Assembly: GCA_022225965.2 (NCBI GenBank)
Contig: JAKJXP020000038.1
Coordinates: 248,001-312,000 of the forward strand
From: Diatrype stigma
Taxonomy: Eukaryota > Ascomycota > Sordariomycetes > Xylariales > Diatrypaceae
DNA length: 64,000 bases
Direction: 5' to 3'
Shown: positions 23,301 to 35,100 of the stretch, one piece after another
How the letters are laid out: the number at the start of each line of letters is the position of its first letter
Numbering within the stretch: the stretch's first letter is position 1
Program-made: the position numbers and the translations under genes
The notes under the pieces: generated by a model
The model's input: only the letters and a program-made list of their open reading frames with translations
What the model was told of the DNA's origin: nothing
Databases searched by the model: none

Positions 23301-24945
23301 TATTATGGTGAGCCCGGCTGATATCTTTTCTGACAGTTCGGTTCGTTCGTACAGTTCGAGGCCGTCGGAGACAGACTGTCGGGCTCTAGCTAGTAATCCA
23401 GTAATCCGGCAATGGCCTTCCAGAGCCTTGGAGGAGAAGAAACGGAGTCGAAACGGAGCGGCCGTTGCCGGATAGGTTGCAGGTGGTTGCCGTAACGAGT
23501 TGGAACTTGGATTTCGATAGGCTACTGGCTACCAGGCAGCCAGGCTTTTACAGGGCTATTGTTTACAGCTCATGAGGTTCCATGGCCTAGAGGTTACTTA
23601 GTAGGTATTAGCATGTGAGTTCAGCCAGCTGCCTGGCCACTTGACTGCCCTGCAATGTGTGCAGGCGGTGCAAATAACAACTTACGTTTGCTTTGGTTTA
23701 TGCTACCTAGTTAGCGTCTAACTATAGAACAGCCTTGTGGTCGGCGACGGACGGTTAGCAGCCAGGCGCCTGCCGCGTGTATTGTACATATGTAGTACCT
23801 AGGCTGCTAGGTAGTTACCTAGGTAGTCTAGTTATTGTATTGTACATACATACATACATACTTCGTGCACCCTCGCAAAGAGCTTCCCGTACGTCGTCTA
23901 GTTACCGGTAGTAGATTAGGTACTTAAGGCATGTATGATGCCCATACATGCCTAAGTATGATGACAAAACTTTCCCATACAACCCATCGAATTGCTTAGT
24001 ACATGCGTGATGTAATTCCGAGAATCCGATATAGTGCGACGACCTCATTCTGACATGGAAGTATGAACTATTAATATTACCTACCTAGGTACATACGCCA
24101 CGTGGAAACACCACATACTGTCTAGCGCACTCAACCTGAGCGACGGTACTTGCACACTAAATCTGGATACAAGTGCCGGGTACCGGTAACTATGTCTAAT
24201 CGTGAGTTTCAGTGTTAAAGCAGATCGTGTCAAAGGGCCAGAGGGCCTCGACTGGATAGCCTGCCCGATTGCCTATAGTAGCAGCCAGGAACGAAAAGGC
24301 ATGCTACCGGACAAGGAAAGCAGGCAGAGTAATATAGCAATTGATCAACCACGCCTAGTCGTGGATCGTGGATCGTGATTCAAACAAGTGCCGTTACAGC
24401 GATCTGCGCTTCGGTTCCCGCCTTAACTGCGAATATACATACCTAGGTAGTCAGCCTACTGCAGTATACAACTAGAAGTGTTGATCTCTCCAATCCGGGC
24501 CAGTTATATATCATCTTCTCCTGAACCGCTACCCGTATGCTTCGTTTCACGGAGTCCTATCTCTGATCGACAACGCATTTGAACTTTGCATACCGGCGCA
24601 ATGCATACGGTGCATTTGAACCCGGCCGCCGACGTTGTTGAGGCTCAAGCTAGGACCACCAAGAACTACTCTGATGGTCTGGTGGTATACTTATCCTTGA
24701 GACTGTGGGTGACTATAACTTTGTAAGTTTATATGTCGTCTGTAATTAGATCTAACACTTCTAAATTCTATTAAGCCATAGCCACCTTTCCCCAACCAAT
24801 TAGAGCCCAAGAAATTACCCCAGACTTTCGCATTCGCGACGTCGCCGCGCAACAACGATAAGGTCTTTTCGAATGCATTCAATTCCGAAAGTTCATGCCC
24901 TTTACATTTTAGGATTTAACCCAAAATATAAACGTTTTTACTTTG
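23301..24945. other. Gene-free intergenic region
   Basis: CTAG-rich palindromic motif clusters occur near 23798-23835, 24082-24095 and 24441-24452, plus a (CATA)n run near 23844-23861. A 63-codon minus-strand frame (24691-24882) has no recognised domain. No gene is called. Confidence 0.5.
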
Positions 24946-25035
24946 CAATCGTCGTATACGATTGAATGCCGCGCGATATCCTGATCCGTACACCTAGCGT
25001 TGCGACTAAATCCGTACGGGTAACGGGCCTTTTCC

Positions 25036-25486
25036 TATCGATAAGCTAAAACAGTACTAGCTTGGCTGGAACGGACCTGCTTTGCTGGAAGGGGCCTGGC
25101 TTTGTTGGAACGGGCCCGGCTTAAGTGGAACGGGCCTGGCTTTGCTGCAACGGGCCTACTTTGCTGTAACGGGCCTGCTTTACTGGAAGGGGCCCGGCTT
25201 AGCTGGAAGGGGCTTTGCTGGAAGGGGCTTTGCTGGAAGGGGCTTTACTGGAAGGGGCTTTGCTGGAAGGGGCTTTGCTGCAACGGGCCTACTTTGCTGG
25301 AACGGGCCCGGCTTAGGTAAAACGGGCCCGGCTGGAAAGAACAGGCTTTGCTGGAAGGGGCTTTGCTGTAACGGGCCTGCTTTGCTGGAACCGGCTTTGC
25401 TTTGTTGGAAGGGGCCTAGCCTGGCAGGAAAGGGGCTGGCTTTGCCAGCCCCTTTCCTGCCAGTATTATTCCGGTCCTTATCGATA
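25036..25486. repeat. GC-rich degenerate tandem array bracketed by inverted TATCGATAAG repeats
   Basis: From about 25066 to 25443 roughly 20 head-to-tail units share the consensus TGGAASGGGCCYGGCTTTGC (20 bp), with a 15-bp variant, TGGAAGGGGCTTTGC, repeated five to seven times in the middle. The array is bracketed by TATCGATAAG at 25036-25045 and its exact reverse complement at 25477-25486, each also next to a CCTTTT-like flank, as if these were the ends of one unit. The right end of the array is a perfect hairpin (25421-25463). A 139-codon frame across the array only reflects the repeat and is not called as a gene. It could be a minisatellite inside a foldback or MITE-type element. Confidence 0.7.
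25421..25463. repeat. Perfect 43-bp palindrome (20-bp arms, 3-nt loop)
   Basis: Arm CTGGCAGGAAAGGGGCTGGC at 25421-25440, loop TTT, then its exact reverse complement at 25444-25463. The left arm is related to the array unit, so the hairpin may have arisen by inversion of the last unit. It would form a very stable cruciform or RNA hairpin. Confidence 0.85.
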
Positions 25487-25619
25487 AAAGGTTTAAGTTA
25501 AAGCTGATTATGTAATATATTACTTTTCGGGCAAAGATACGATTCCCGGGCAGATTACATAATACAATATTTATCTAGCCCAATTCAAATAAGCAGCAAA
25601 AAGCAATTCCCTTAAAGGT

Positions 25620-25638
25620 CTCCGCGCGAAGCGCGGAG
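25620..25638. repeat. GC hairpin CTCCGCGC-GAA-GCGCGGAG
   Basis: Perfect 8-bp inverted repeat with a 3-nt loop, in otherwise AT-rich DNA about 150 bp right of the tandem array. An inverted pair ATTATGTAAT (about 25507) / ATTACATAAT (about 25554) lies between. It may be part of the same element. Confidence 0.6.
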
Positions 25639-27240
25639 CCGGCGTCAGCTGGTGTAACATAATACAGCGATTATCATGAGCGCTACTTTAATGCTTCAAG
25701 TTAGATTTTTCTGTTTATGGCCAGCACTTCAAACTTATAGCTTGCCAAGAGTATCACCAAGTCATCATCATAGGCGATGGTTCACTTTCACATACAGGTC
25801 CATAAATAGGTCGACACAAGTTGAATATAAAGCTCTATGAACTCATCCATGAAGAGTCACTATACAGAAATTTTTACTCGTAGCTATAGATTGTGCTAGA
25901 CATGAATTTTCTGTTACATTTCTGTAATCAAGATCATCAAACTATCTTAAAGCCGCTGTTGTTATAGATCCGACACTTCCCGCCTAGCTAAGCTGTTAGG
26001 CCGACGGGAAGGATAGCTTGATATCTCGATGCCGTCCCACAATGACGATGGTCAATCAGGCGATTGATTCACCAGCGAGTGATTCCGCATGCCCACGGAT
26101 GCGGAATCCTCGAAATCATGCGATTCCAATGCAGACTAAGTAGGAATGTGTAAGAGGTACCGTGGGTGACCTCACAGCACATGTAGTTGAACGGGGTTCG
26201 ACAATTGGGGATGTAGCCAAATTCCCGATCCCAGACCCAAACGTCGATTTCGGTACCTTGCTGCTCGTGGTGTCTCTCTCCCCCATGTTTATATGGTAGA
26301 AAAAAGAAAAGGAAAAAATTGGGAACATCGCCCACCTCGTCGAAGCAGCGTTGCAACGAGCCTGTGAATACTGCAATAGGCCAGGCAGCCCTGAACCATT
26401 GGTTCGCCGGCGACGACCTATGACCCACACCCTCACATACATACTTCCAGGTTCCATCCAATCAGCCGCGCATCGCGATGTACCCGTATTCAACCTCCTT
26501 CTACTTCCTGCCGTGCGATGCCGACCGCTTAAGCGCTACCGACTGTATATATGCATAGAACTACATATGAAATAGTCTTCCAAGGTTCTACCGTCATTCG
26601 GTACCTACCTCCCTATATACGTGCCTATCTAAGAGTTCTCCACGCTACCTTGTATGTATGCCCTCATGGAAGTCTTTTGGCTGCTATCGTGGTGGGCAAC
26701 GTGGTGGGGCAAAGAGGAATGAATAATCGTCTTTATAAAAGGGGAGACAGGCATAGAAGAGAATATCTTCGTGGCCGTGTGATCTACAGTCCCTTGATAT
26801 AGAGTGAAATATAACATGCGTCCGTGAGACATATACTTACAAGTTACACCTAGCTTCAGTTCGTCGTACGAACGCCTGGGTCGACCGACAAACTCATTAT
26901 GTCAAATCACCAGAAAAGACACCAGAAAGGAGGCACAAACAATGTGGTGCTCCTCGAAATTGACTACGGCAGCATGTGAAAGAAAAAGAAAGCGGCTTTC
27001 TTACTACCCATATCCGCTATGAGCATCAATCGATCGATCGAGATCACTCAACAGCATTTCGTCACCCCCTGAGCCTCAGATTCCCGGGCAAACTCTCAAT
27101 GACACCTCGCAGCTTAAGACAACAGATAAAATGAAAACAGAGATAAAAATTACAGACCGATCATTCAGTTATCTCCAATCGTCGATTAGGCAGATATGGG
27201 TAGTTCATCAGACGCTTCTCCAACTTGAGATTCAGATTGA
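25639..27240. other. Gene-free intergenic region
   Basis: No gene is recognised. Two overlapping minus-strand frames of 125-130 codons at about 26069-26493 lack any known domain, and I do not call them. Confidence 0.45.
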
Positions 27241-27625
27241 CTAAGCTCTTTGTATGCTCAAGCAGACGGTGGATCGACGATGTCTTCTTTCGAATCGTGC
27301 CAGGTCCTTGTCCTCGTCGTTCACCTTGAAGTAGCTGAGGAGTACCTGCAGTTTCCTACCTATCACCTACTACTCATATACTCAGTAGTCTATCTGGATA
27401 CATATGGTATACCTACACAGGTAGGCGCATCAAGCCGGAAACCCTCTTAGCTTACATCTCGATGGAAAGCGAGTAGGGGAGTTCTCCTTGCCGTGATCGC
27501 GAATGCATCACCGCCAGGCTTATGTGCGTGAATATGATGTTTACAGCATCGAATGCATAGATCCGCCTGAGACTGTAATTCGGAGACAAGCTATTCCCTT
27601 CACCAGATGGTCGATATACATACAT
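27241..27625 (-). CDS. Possible small two-exon gene, unknown
   Basis: Exon 1 27625-27456 (ATG start) and exon 2 27334-27241 with a 121-nt intron (donor GTAAGC, acceptor CTCCTCAG); phase closes to an 87-residue product ending in TAG. Segments: MYVYRPSGEGNSLSPNYS, then RIYAFDAVNIIFTHISLAVM, and after the splice YFKVNDEDKDLARFERRHRR. Exon 2 in this frame has mostly G or C in third position, as expected for coding DNA here. A different frame is also open across both exons and splices in phase, so the frame choice is uncertain. I know no family for it. It could also be the surviving 3' end of a decayed gene. Confidence 0.3.
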
Positions 27626-30203
27626 GTAAGCAAAGCAACGAATATTGAAGGCCCATTACTAAGGTAAAAGTAGGTAGGTATCTATAACTTGGCTAGGTAT
27701 CCGCTTGGCCGGTATGCCTGAAAGGTACATGTCCGATACATACCAAGCAAACTGATAATATGCAACCTTGAACTGCTTGAGCCTAGGCCTAGGCGCCTGA
27801 AGATCCTCAGGCCACTTTATCTATTCAATGCAGACACCGCATGAGAGCCAGGTAGGCCAGGTAGGATAGGGCGAGGTAAATGGAGGTATTCGGCCTATAA
27901 CAGAGGAGGTTACCTACCTAGGTACCTAGCTAGGAGGGCCTAGGAGGAGGCCTTGGGAGGTAACCAGCTAGCCCGAACTTTGTACCTGAGCTACCGGGAA
28001 AAGTGGATGGTGAATGGCTGGACGGCTGGATAGTAATTCGGGTCTTGGCTATAAGAATCCGTACCTGGTGCAAGGTGATTGTAATACGTGAACCTTTCTT
28101 TTTCTCCCGAGGCCCAAGTCCCTACGGCCCCTACTACGCACATATGCGCCGTACATATATGCCTAGGTTGTTGTAGACATACACACCTACATATAGAATG
28201 AATAGGACGGCCAGACGGGCACACGGGCAGACAGAGGCAGGGCAGCAGGGCGGCAGGGCGGCAGGGCGGCTAGCGATGGAGGATGCCGCGAGCGGCGAGG
28301 GTTCTCCCAATGGAACATGGTTCCAATTCTATCAATGGCATAGCGTCTGTTACACGTCCAATATCCTCGATCGTGAATCGGTGCGCCATTCATCGAGATC
28401 TCGAAAATGCACCTGGATCGTATATGACGGCCGGAATAGTCTGGTAGTCCAGGGTCCATAATACCCAGTAGGCAGGCATTGTATGCTTATGCCAATGTTG
28501 TAGATTGCCCATCAAACATTGCCATCAACATTGCCATCGTCCGTTAATTGGGTAGGGGCCAATTTTATGGTATTTCAACTCCACGAGGCCGGAGCCCACG
28601 GATGGGGATGCGTATTACAATTGTCCATCTACTTACCCTTCGTGCTAGGTACCACATAACTACCTAGGTACCATAGCCATAGCCATAACGTTCCTTGCTG
28701 TACGCTACCGTAGTTGAACATTTGAACTTTCGTTCACCTTGACTATTAGCCAAGCACTACACCACCACACCACCACAGCTTCTTACAAAATACCAATTAT
28801 ACAAATTCGTCAAGTTACTGTTCATTATTCACTTGTACCTATCTAGTATCTAGCATCTAGTATCTACTTCCTCTTCCTCTTCCTCTGCCTCTTCCCAAAG
28901 CCCAACGAAAGTCGCTACGACACGTCGTTCTGCTCGGGACTCTGCCTGCTAAGTTTGACCGTTGACCTGAGCAGGCGCTTGATCGATCGATAGTAGGCAC
29001 CTTCAGGCGGCGTTGCAATAATCGGGGCGAGAATAGCTGTGTGCCAGGTGTGGCAATACCTACCTAGGTAGTTACCTACTGGGTATTCAAGTGTGGAAGC
29101 GTGGAACCGGGAAGTGTCGAATGGCTGTGGAATAACTAGCTGGAATCGCTGTGTGGCCGTGCATCTCCTAGAGCCCACGCCCCACGCCCCACGCCCCACA
29201 AAGAAGTACATTCTCGAGTTAAGACAGAACTTCGACGCGTTTCTCCAATTGTCCTAGCTGCCAGGAGCCCGGCCTGCTACCCAGGTACCTACCTACTACA
29301 TACATACATACAAAGGTAGAGCAGAGGTACATACAGGTAGCCAGCCTAACTCTGAGTCCGAGATACGCCCATTCACCCCAAGCTACCTAGAAGTACACGG
29401 TGCTACTACACTACCTGGGCAGGTACGTGCACTACATACCTACACTACATACCTACTTACACTACATACCTGGACTACCTACACTACCTGCCTGGACTAC
29501 CTGCGCTACCTCCGGCCATTACTGCCTCCGGCCATTACTGCCTACTTCTGCTACTAGCATTCCGTTGCTAGGGACGTCCCAACGGCCACAAGGAGCAGAG
29601 GACCAGCGATCCCACGTCAATTGAGGCTTTCCTAGGAGGTCCCCGGCAGACTTGGTTGGTTATTAGACCAGTAGACCAGACCTTTGTGGAGAGGATCGGG
29701 TTGTCGCTGTGACCGAGTCTCGACTCAATTGCGACCGACCGATTGTTGCTGCTATCTCCCCCCTACTTCGACTTTGCTGCTGCGATACAGATACACGGAT
29801 ATCCAGATACCGGGAAAAGACCGGCGACGAACCAAGGAAACCAAGGAAACAAGGAAACCAAGGACACAACCTCGCAACCTTGAACGGGAGATTCTAGTAC
29901 AGAATACAGAAAGAGGGGGAAAGAGAGCACATATACGCACGCACACGACCAGTCGATTTACAGTCGATTTATTCGTCCGCTCTCGGAGAACGAGAAAACT
30001 TGGCGTCGAAGAAACCGAAACGAAGCGAAATATTCTCCCGGTCCGTTGCCGTTGCTGTTGTTGCTTTCGATATTGCTGCTGCGGTTGGACCCTGGCCGGC
30101 GGAAAGAGACAGTGTCAACGTCTTGGTCCACCGGATGTGCAATTAATAAACTTCCCTGAGAAGGTCGATCTCACCGTGGAGGCACGCGGGCTAAGCCACC
30201 TAT
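27626..30203. other. Intergenic and 5' region of the SAM/HMG gene
   Basis: Rich in CTAGGTA palindromes (27904-27935, 28646-28672, 29060-29082) and short tandem repeats: GGCAGGGC units at about 28231-28268, CCCCACG units at about 29172-29200, and ACTACCTAC-type units at about 29402-29510. The last 500 bp (CAAGGAAAC repeats near 29837-29865, pyrimidine-rich segments) probably form the promoter and 5' leader of the downstream gene. Long frames here are not supported. Confidence 0.45.
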
Positions 30204-32169
30204 ATGACTTCGCTCGAGACGATTTTCGGCGAGCTGGGCATCTCTCAATACCTCGACGCGTTCCTCGACCAAGGCTTCGATACGTGGGACACCATCTTGG
30301 ATATTACCGAGTCGGACTTGGACGCTCTAGGTGTCAAGCTCGGCCATCGAAGAGTACGAGCTGGCCCCCGTCCCGCACAAATAACTCGTTCCTGAGCTGA
30401 CAATATGCGAAGAAACTTCAGCGTCGGATTGCCAACTCGCGCGGCCTGGGACCTGAAATCTCCTTGGTGTCGCCTACTCGAGCTAGCATCGAAGATGGAA
30501 AATCCGAGGCGGGCCGATCGGAGGTTGCTAGACCTGACAGTAGAGATTCCGCGACCGTTGCAAAGCGGAAATATAGAAGACATCCAAAGGTTCGGCTCTA
30601 CCACTCCATTTGTTGCCCAGCGGTTATTCACTTCGCCAATGGGCGCACAAATCCCCCGCCAATAACCACGGAACAGATGTCTAACAAGAATCTATAGCCG
30701 GACGAAAATGCGCCGGAGCGCGCACCATCTGCCTATGTGCTATTCTCGAATAGTAAGTTCGCCATGAAGGCAAGCCCCCAATATGCATCGCATACAAGGG
30801 GGGGTATCGCATCAAGCAAGCTGAATCGCTGACCAAACGCCAGAGATGAGAGAGGACTTGAAAGGGCGCAACTTGACTTTCACAGAGATAGCAAAGTTGG
30901 TGGGCGAGAATTGGCAGAATCTCACCCGCGCGGAGAAAGAGCCCTTCGAGACACAGGCCCAAGAAGCCAAAGAGAAGTATAACCGCGATCTCACCGAGTA
31001 CAAAAAAACGGAGAAGTACCAAAAGTACAATGAATACCTGCACGAATTCCGCAAGAGACAGGCGGCGCAAGCCCGCGGTAAGATGACGGCCTGTGTCCTT
31101 TTCCAGTCGTATCCTTCGCTAACAAGCAGGGTCAGAAAAAGATGTAGCGAAACGACTCAAGACGGATTCGGATAGCACCCGGGGCAGCAGTATCAGCGGC
31201 ATATCTGGCGGTCCGAGCGGCACAGCAAGTGGTGCAGTGAGCGGATCCGAGAGCCAGCACGGAAGTGAACCTCCCCCCTCTCGCCAACAACGGATGGGCT
31301 CTTCGGTATCGGCACCCGAAGCACAGAATCCATTGGCCTCAAATGTCTCAAATTGTACTCCTAATCAGTATCCGACCGACGACGGACTACACTCGCCGAG
31401 GACTATATCGTTCGAGAGTATGGGCCACGGTCGGCCTCGTGGTTTATCAAGTCCTAATCCGAACGATCCGCCTAGTATAGGTTCGAAGCGTACAAGGCCC
31501 TGGCCTGATGGACAAAATGTACCTGGAACTTCCTCAGGTGCCTTGGGCTATCCTTGGCTCAGCCAGACGAGCGAGGCAAGGTCTGGCCCAGCAGCATTCC
31601 CCTACTCCCCCGACAGTTTGCCGGGTTTGACACCGGGCTACAACCAGAACGATCCATCTGGTCGTGGATCAAGATCCTCTGCCAGTTCGAGTTCTCATCC
31701 GCCATCCCTGAAGACCGAGCCCTCGTCGACGGGAAGCATGTCATCTCTCAATTCCTACTTTCCGCGAACGCCTAGTGACGCCTCGCTACCCATCCATGCT
31801 TTGTTGTCGTCCAAACCCGACTCATACCCGCCACAACAGGCACCCTCTTCTTTCAACAATAACCCTGGGGCCAAAGCATCTCCGCCGGTATTCCCGACTC
31901 ACTTGAGCCGCCTACCTAATGATTCACTAGGCAACGGTACATACTCGATGCCTTCCTTTCCAAAAGAGTACCGAGCGTCACACCCGGGGTTTTCACCAGG
32001 GGAGCACCCTTATATGCCCTTGAACTTTGCTCCGGATTATCCTTACGCTTCGCCGATCGAGTCGAGGCTACTGGGTGGTGCAAAGTCTATGAGTCCGGGC
32101 GAGCCGGGCCTAGACGGTATAAGTGCACTGCTCAAGGCTAAAGAAATTGTTGACCGACGGGCGCCTTGA
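30204..32169 (+). CDS. SAM domain plus HMG-box DNA-binding protein
   Basis: Five exons: 30204-30353, 30413-30589, 30698-30752, 30844-31077, 31130-32169 (introns 59, 108, 91 and 52 nt); 551 residues. Residues 1-57 form a SAM domain: LETIFGELGISQYLDAFLDQ, then WDTILDITESDLDALGVKLG and HRRKLQRRIANSRG across the first splice. A basic linker KRKYRRHPKPDENAPERAPS leads into an HMG box at about 113-187: SAYVLFSNKMREDLKGRNLT, FTEIAKLVGENWQNLTRAEK, EPFETQAQEAKEKYNRDL. The remaining 350 residues are Ser/Pro-rich and disordered. SAM plus HMG box is a known filamentous-fungal combination; HMG boxes bend DNA and SAM domains self-associate. Target genes are unknown. The last acceptor has an alternative 6 nt downstream (31136) in the same frame. 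Confidence 0.88.
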
Positions 32170-35100
32170 TATTATGTTACCTTCTTATCTCATCATGATA
32201 TTGTATGATTTAAACAGATGGTCCCGCCCTTCATCCCCCAATCAACCAAATGAGCACCTTGTTTGCCAGGCGCGCCAGACTGCCATTCGAAACTCACGAT
32301 ATTTTCGTCTCTAAAAAGGCAGTCTCGGGGAGGGGAGGGTTTACGGGACTGCCCCATCATATTGAACCATTTTACGAAGACACTGTTGCTGCGAAGAAAA
32401 GGAAAAATACCCCATGTTTGTCGGGAGTCCAGTTACCGACTAAACTTTCAGATTTGCGATTTTTACGAGACTGCCAACTGTATAGGAGTTCCGGTCTCAG
32501 TTCAAATGAAGTGCTCCACAAGAAGGGCGATCGTGGGAGAGAAGAAAAAGGAGTTTACTGGCGTTTCAAAGTGCACCTTCGGGGCAGCAGGTTAACTTAG
32601 GCATGGATATCTTTATTCTATTTTTATTATCGTTACTGGCGGCAGGCAGGCAGGTCGGCTGATTGACTACAACTCCAACCTCCTGGCAGATATCGAGAGA
32701 ATCCCATGTCTCTCTATATTGGGTCGATCGCGTGAACTTCGTGCATCTGCTCTACGTTGGAATCTACCCAAGGCACTGACTGATCACCAACTGGAGATAG
32801 GATAGCCTTTGGTAGGATCTATTCGAACGATCTATCTATATATCTATCTTGTGTCAGAACGAGTAGTCGAAGTCAGATCACTCGTAGCACGGTGTTTAGG
32901 CAACGCCTGTTCTCATGAATCTACTAGCATTGACTTTGTATCTGCTCACCTCGTCCTCGACGAGGGCCACGCAGTAAAATCGGACCTGAGAACCAATTTT
33001 CTCCTTTCCTTTATTGCGGAGCTAATCACTTAAGTAGTACGTAGGCGGTGGCTGTACATGCTTTCCCAATGACGTGATAAAAAGAGATTTCTGGTGGTAA
33101 AGACGGATCATCACCTAGGTACGCACTTGCATCAATCACCCTAACAGACCGAAATTTCCCAACGGCATAGGGTTGTTTTGTTCTGTGTTGTCTCCTTGCG
33201 CCTTGGATTCTTTCAATACACAAACCGGGCCAACTTACCTACCTACCACGCCTTACTACCCAAGTACCTACTTGCCCATCCCCTATTTGAGAGAGAAGCT
33301 CACGCAGCCTCCTAGCACGAAGCTGAGCTGGGTACCACTTAGCTTGATCCTTGCAGCGGGCTGTGCAGGTGCAGTCTAGGTAATGAACCACGTATTAGTA
33401 GGGATATGCGGCGAGGGGGGAGGAGGGGATGGCTGCCGCTGCCCGCACTCTGGGACCATCGATCAGATCCATTGCCTGTATGGTATGGTACGCGTATGTG
33501 CGGAGAGGGTGAGGTATTATAATTCATACAAATGGGGTTGATTCGGTGGGTTTAGACGGATGGGATGGGACGGTCTTAAAGGGCATCGGTCGTTCACAAA
33601 CGAACCCCGAAGCAACAAACCTTGCCATCTCTTTTTGTTTTACTCCGCGGCTGCAGCAGAAGCAAGGTACAGTACCTCCTGACCTCCCACTCTAACCGAG
33701 AGGCTGGCTTCCTTTCTCCGATCTATTCGAGAAACCAGGGCCATCATAAGTATCGGGGGGTCGGGCGCGGGGAGAGGAGATCCCAACCTCAACCGTACAG
33801 GTTCTTACGGCTGTCGTGTTTATCAATGGGTGGATGGGTGGATGGGGCGGCTTCAGCCAGCCAGCCTTATGCGGTACGGTATGTGCGTGAGCTTCGTCTT
33901 CGTGAGTTGCGTAAGTAAACATGTGTGCAGTAAAGCCTCTTCTCTTCGTCTGCCACGGGTGGTTCACTCGCGCGACCTTGGTACGTACGGCCTGTCATGC
34001 GTTGTTCACGATGGCCGGCGGTCCCAGAGCGAGCGGAAGGAAAGGTGTGGATAGCTTAGTATGGGCCCAGACTACCGTTACCTGTACGTTTGAGCCGCGA
34101 CGAGACCAACAACTGCGGTCGGCTCCTACTTGGAGGTTTTGAGGGAGTAGATGGATATAGCATTCTAGCTGCAGACGTGGCTCTAACATCGGTACCAGGC
34201 TGCAGGAGCAAAGGGCTCAAGACAACACTCCGTAGTACCTGGCTGGCTTGCTGTCGTTTTTCTAAACATATGTAGTTGGCCCATGGCCAGAAAGGCTGGT
34301 TGGGAGTCTTACCTGCGCGCAGTCCACTATTTCTAGCAAGGAAAGTTCTATTGCTCTCTTGGCCCCTATCTTCTCAAAAAAAAAAAAAAAGCCGTGTTGC
34401 CTATCTAGTACGTCGTGAAACAGGTGAACGCTCTGCGTGGCAGAACCTCCTACGTATTGCAGCTACAATTTATCTGAACGTCGCAGCGTGCCTCTCTTCT
34501 CTGTCCAGTTCCCCGACCGTCAAAAGTGCTATGCTACTGCACCCAACAGTACCATCTGCGCACGAGACCAGCCCGGGCTTGTCTGTTATCACTGACGCGG
34601 AAACCAGTGCTCGCGTGCTGACTATCAGGGAACGAACCTTCCTATATACTCCATCACAAAGCTAGGAGGAGACGACAAGGCGGTGGGAAGAAACGCCAAA
34701 CTTAGATCGATCCTCGAAGCAGATAGTAACTGCGAGCGGGGTTGACTGGCTTGTGAACGTAGCTAACCAGGAAGTTTACTACAGGGTACTATGGGCAGAA
34801 TCGACCGACGGTGATTATCAAGGCGGCAAGCGGAGTAACTAGATCAATGTGAACATATGTATCAGTTACCCTGCTATGAACAGCTCGACTATAGCCAAGC
34901 CTTTGAGAGGAGTCCATTATACGCCTGTCGTCGAACAACTTCGAGTCTTTGATCATTGACTGCTCTGCTGCTGCCCTTTTGCTGACCCCTCTTGTAAGGA
35001 CATAGTAAGCTATATGAACATGAGATGGCTATAGTTTGAAAGAATCCGGCATATCTTGGGTAGCCTATGGGGGCACGTCTCGCCGTATATACCAGGGGGG

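Noticed and set aside
24946..24964. Inverted repeat CAATCGT/ACGATTG
   Set aside because: 7-bp arms are within chance for a window this size; possibly linked to the nearby array but not claimed on its own.
25082..25501. 139-codon plus-strand frame rich in Gly/Leu/Trp repeats
   Set aside because: It is only the translation of the tandem array. The unit length varies between 15 and about 20 bp, so the frame drifts between units, and no promoter or splice evidence supports a protein.
29684..30400. 238-codon plus-strand frame overlapping the start of the SAM/HMG gene
   Set aside because: It runs through the conserved SAM exon in the wrong frame and is Arg/Cys/Ser-rich; it is a shadow over the 5' leader.
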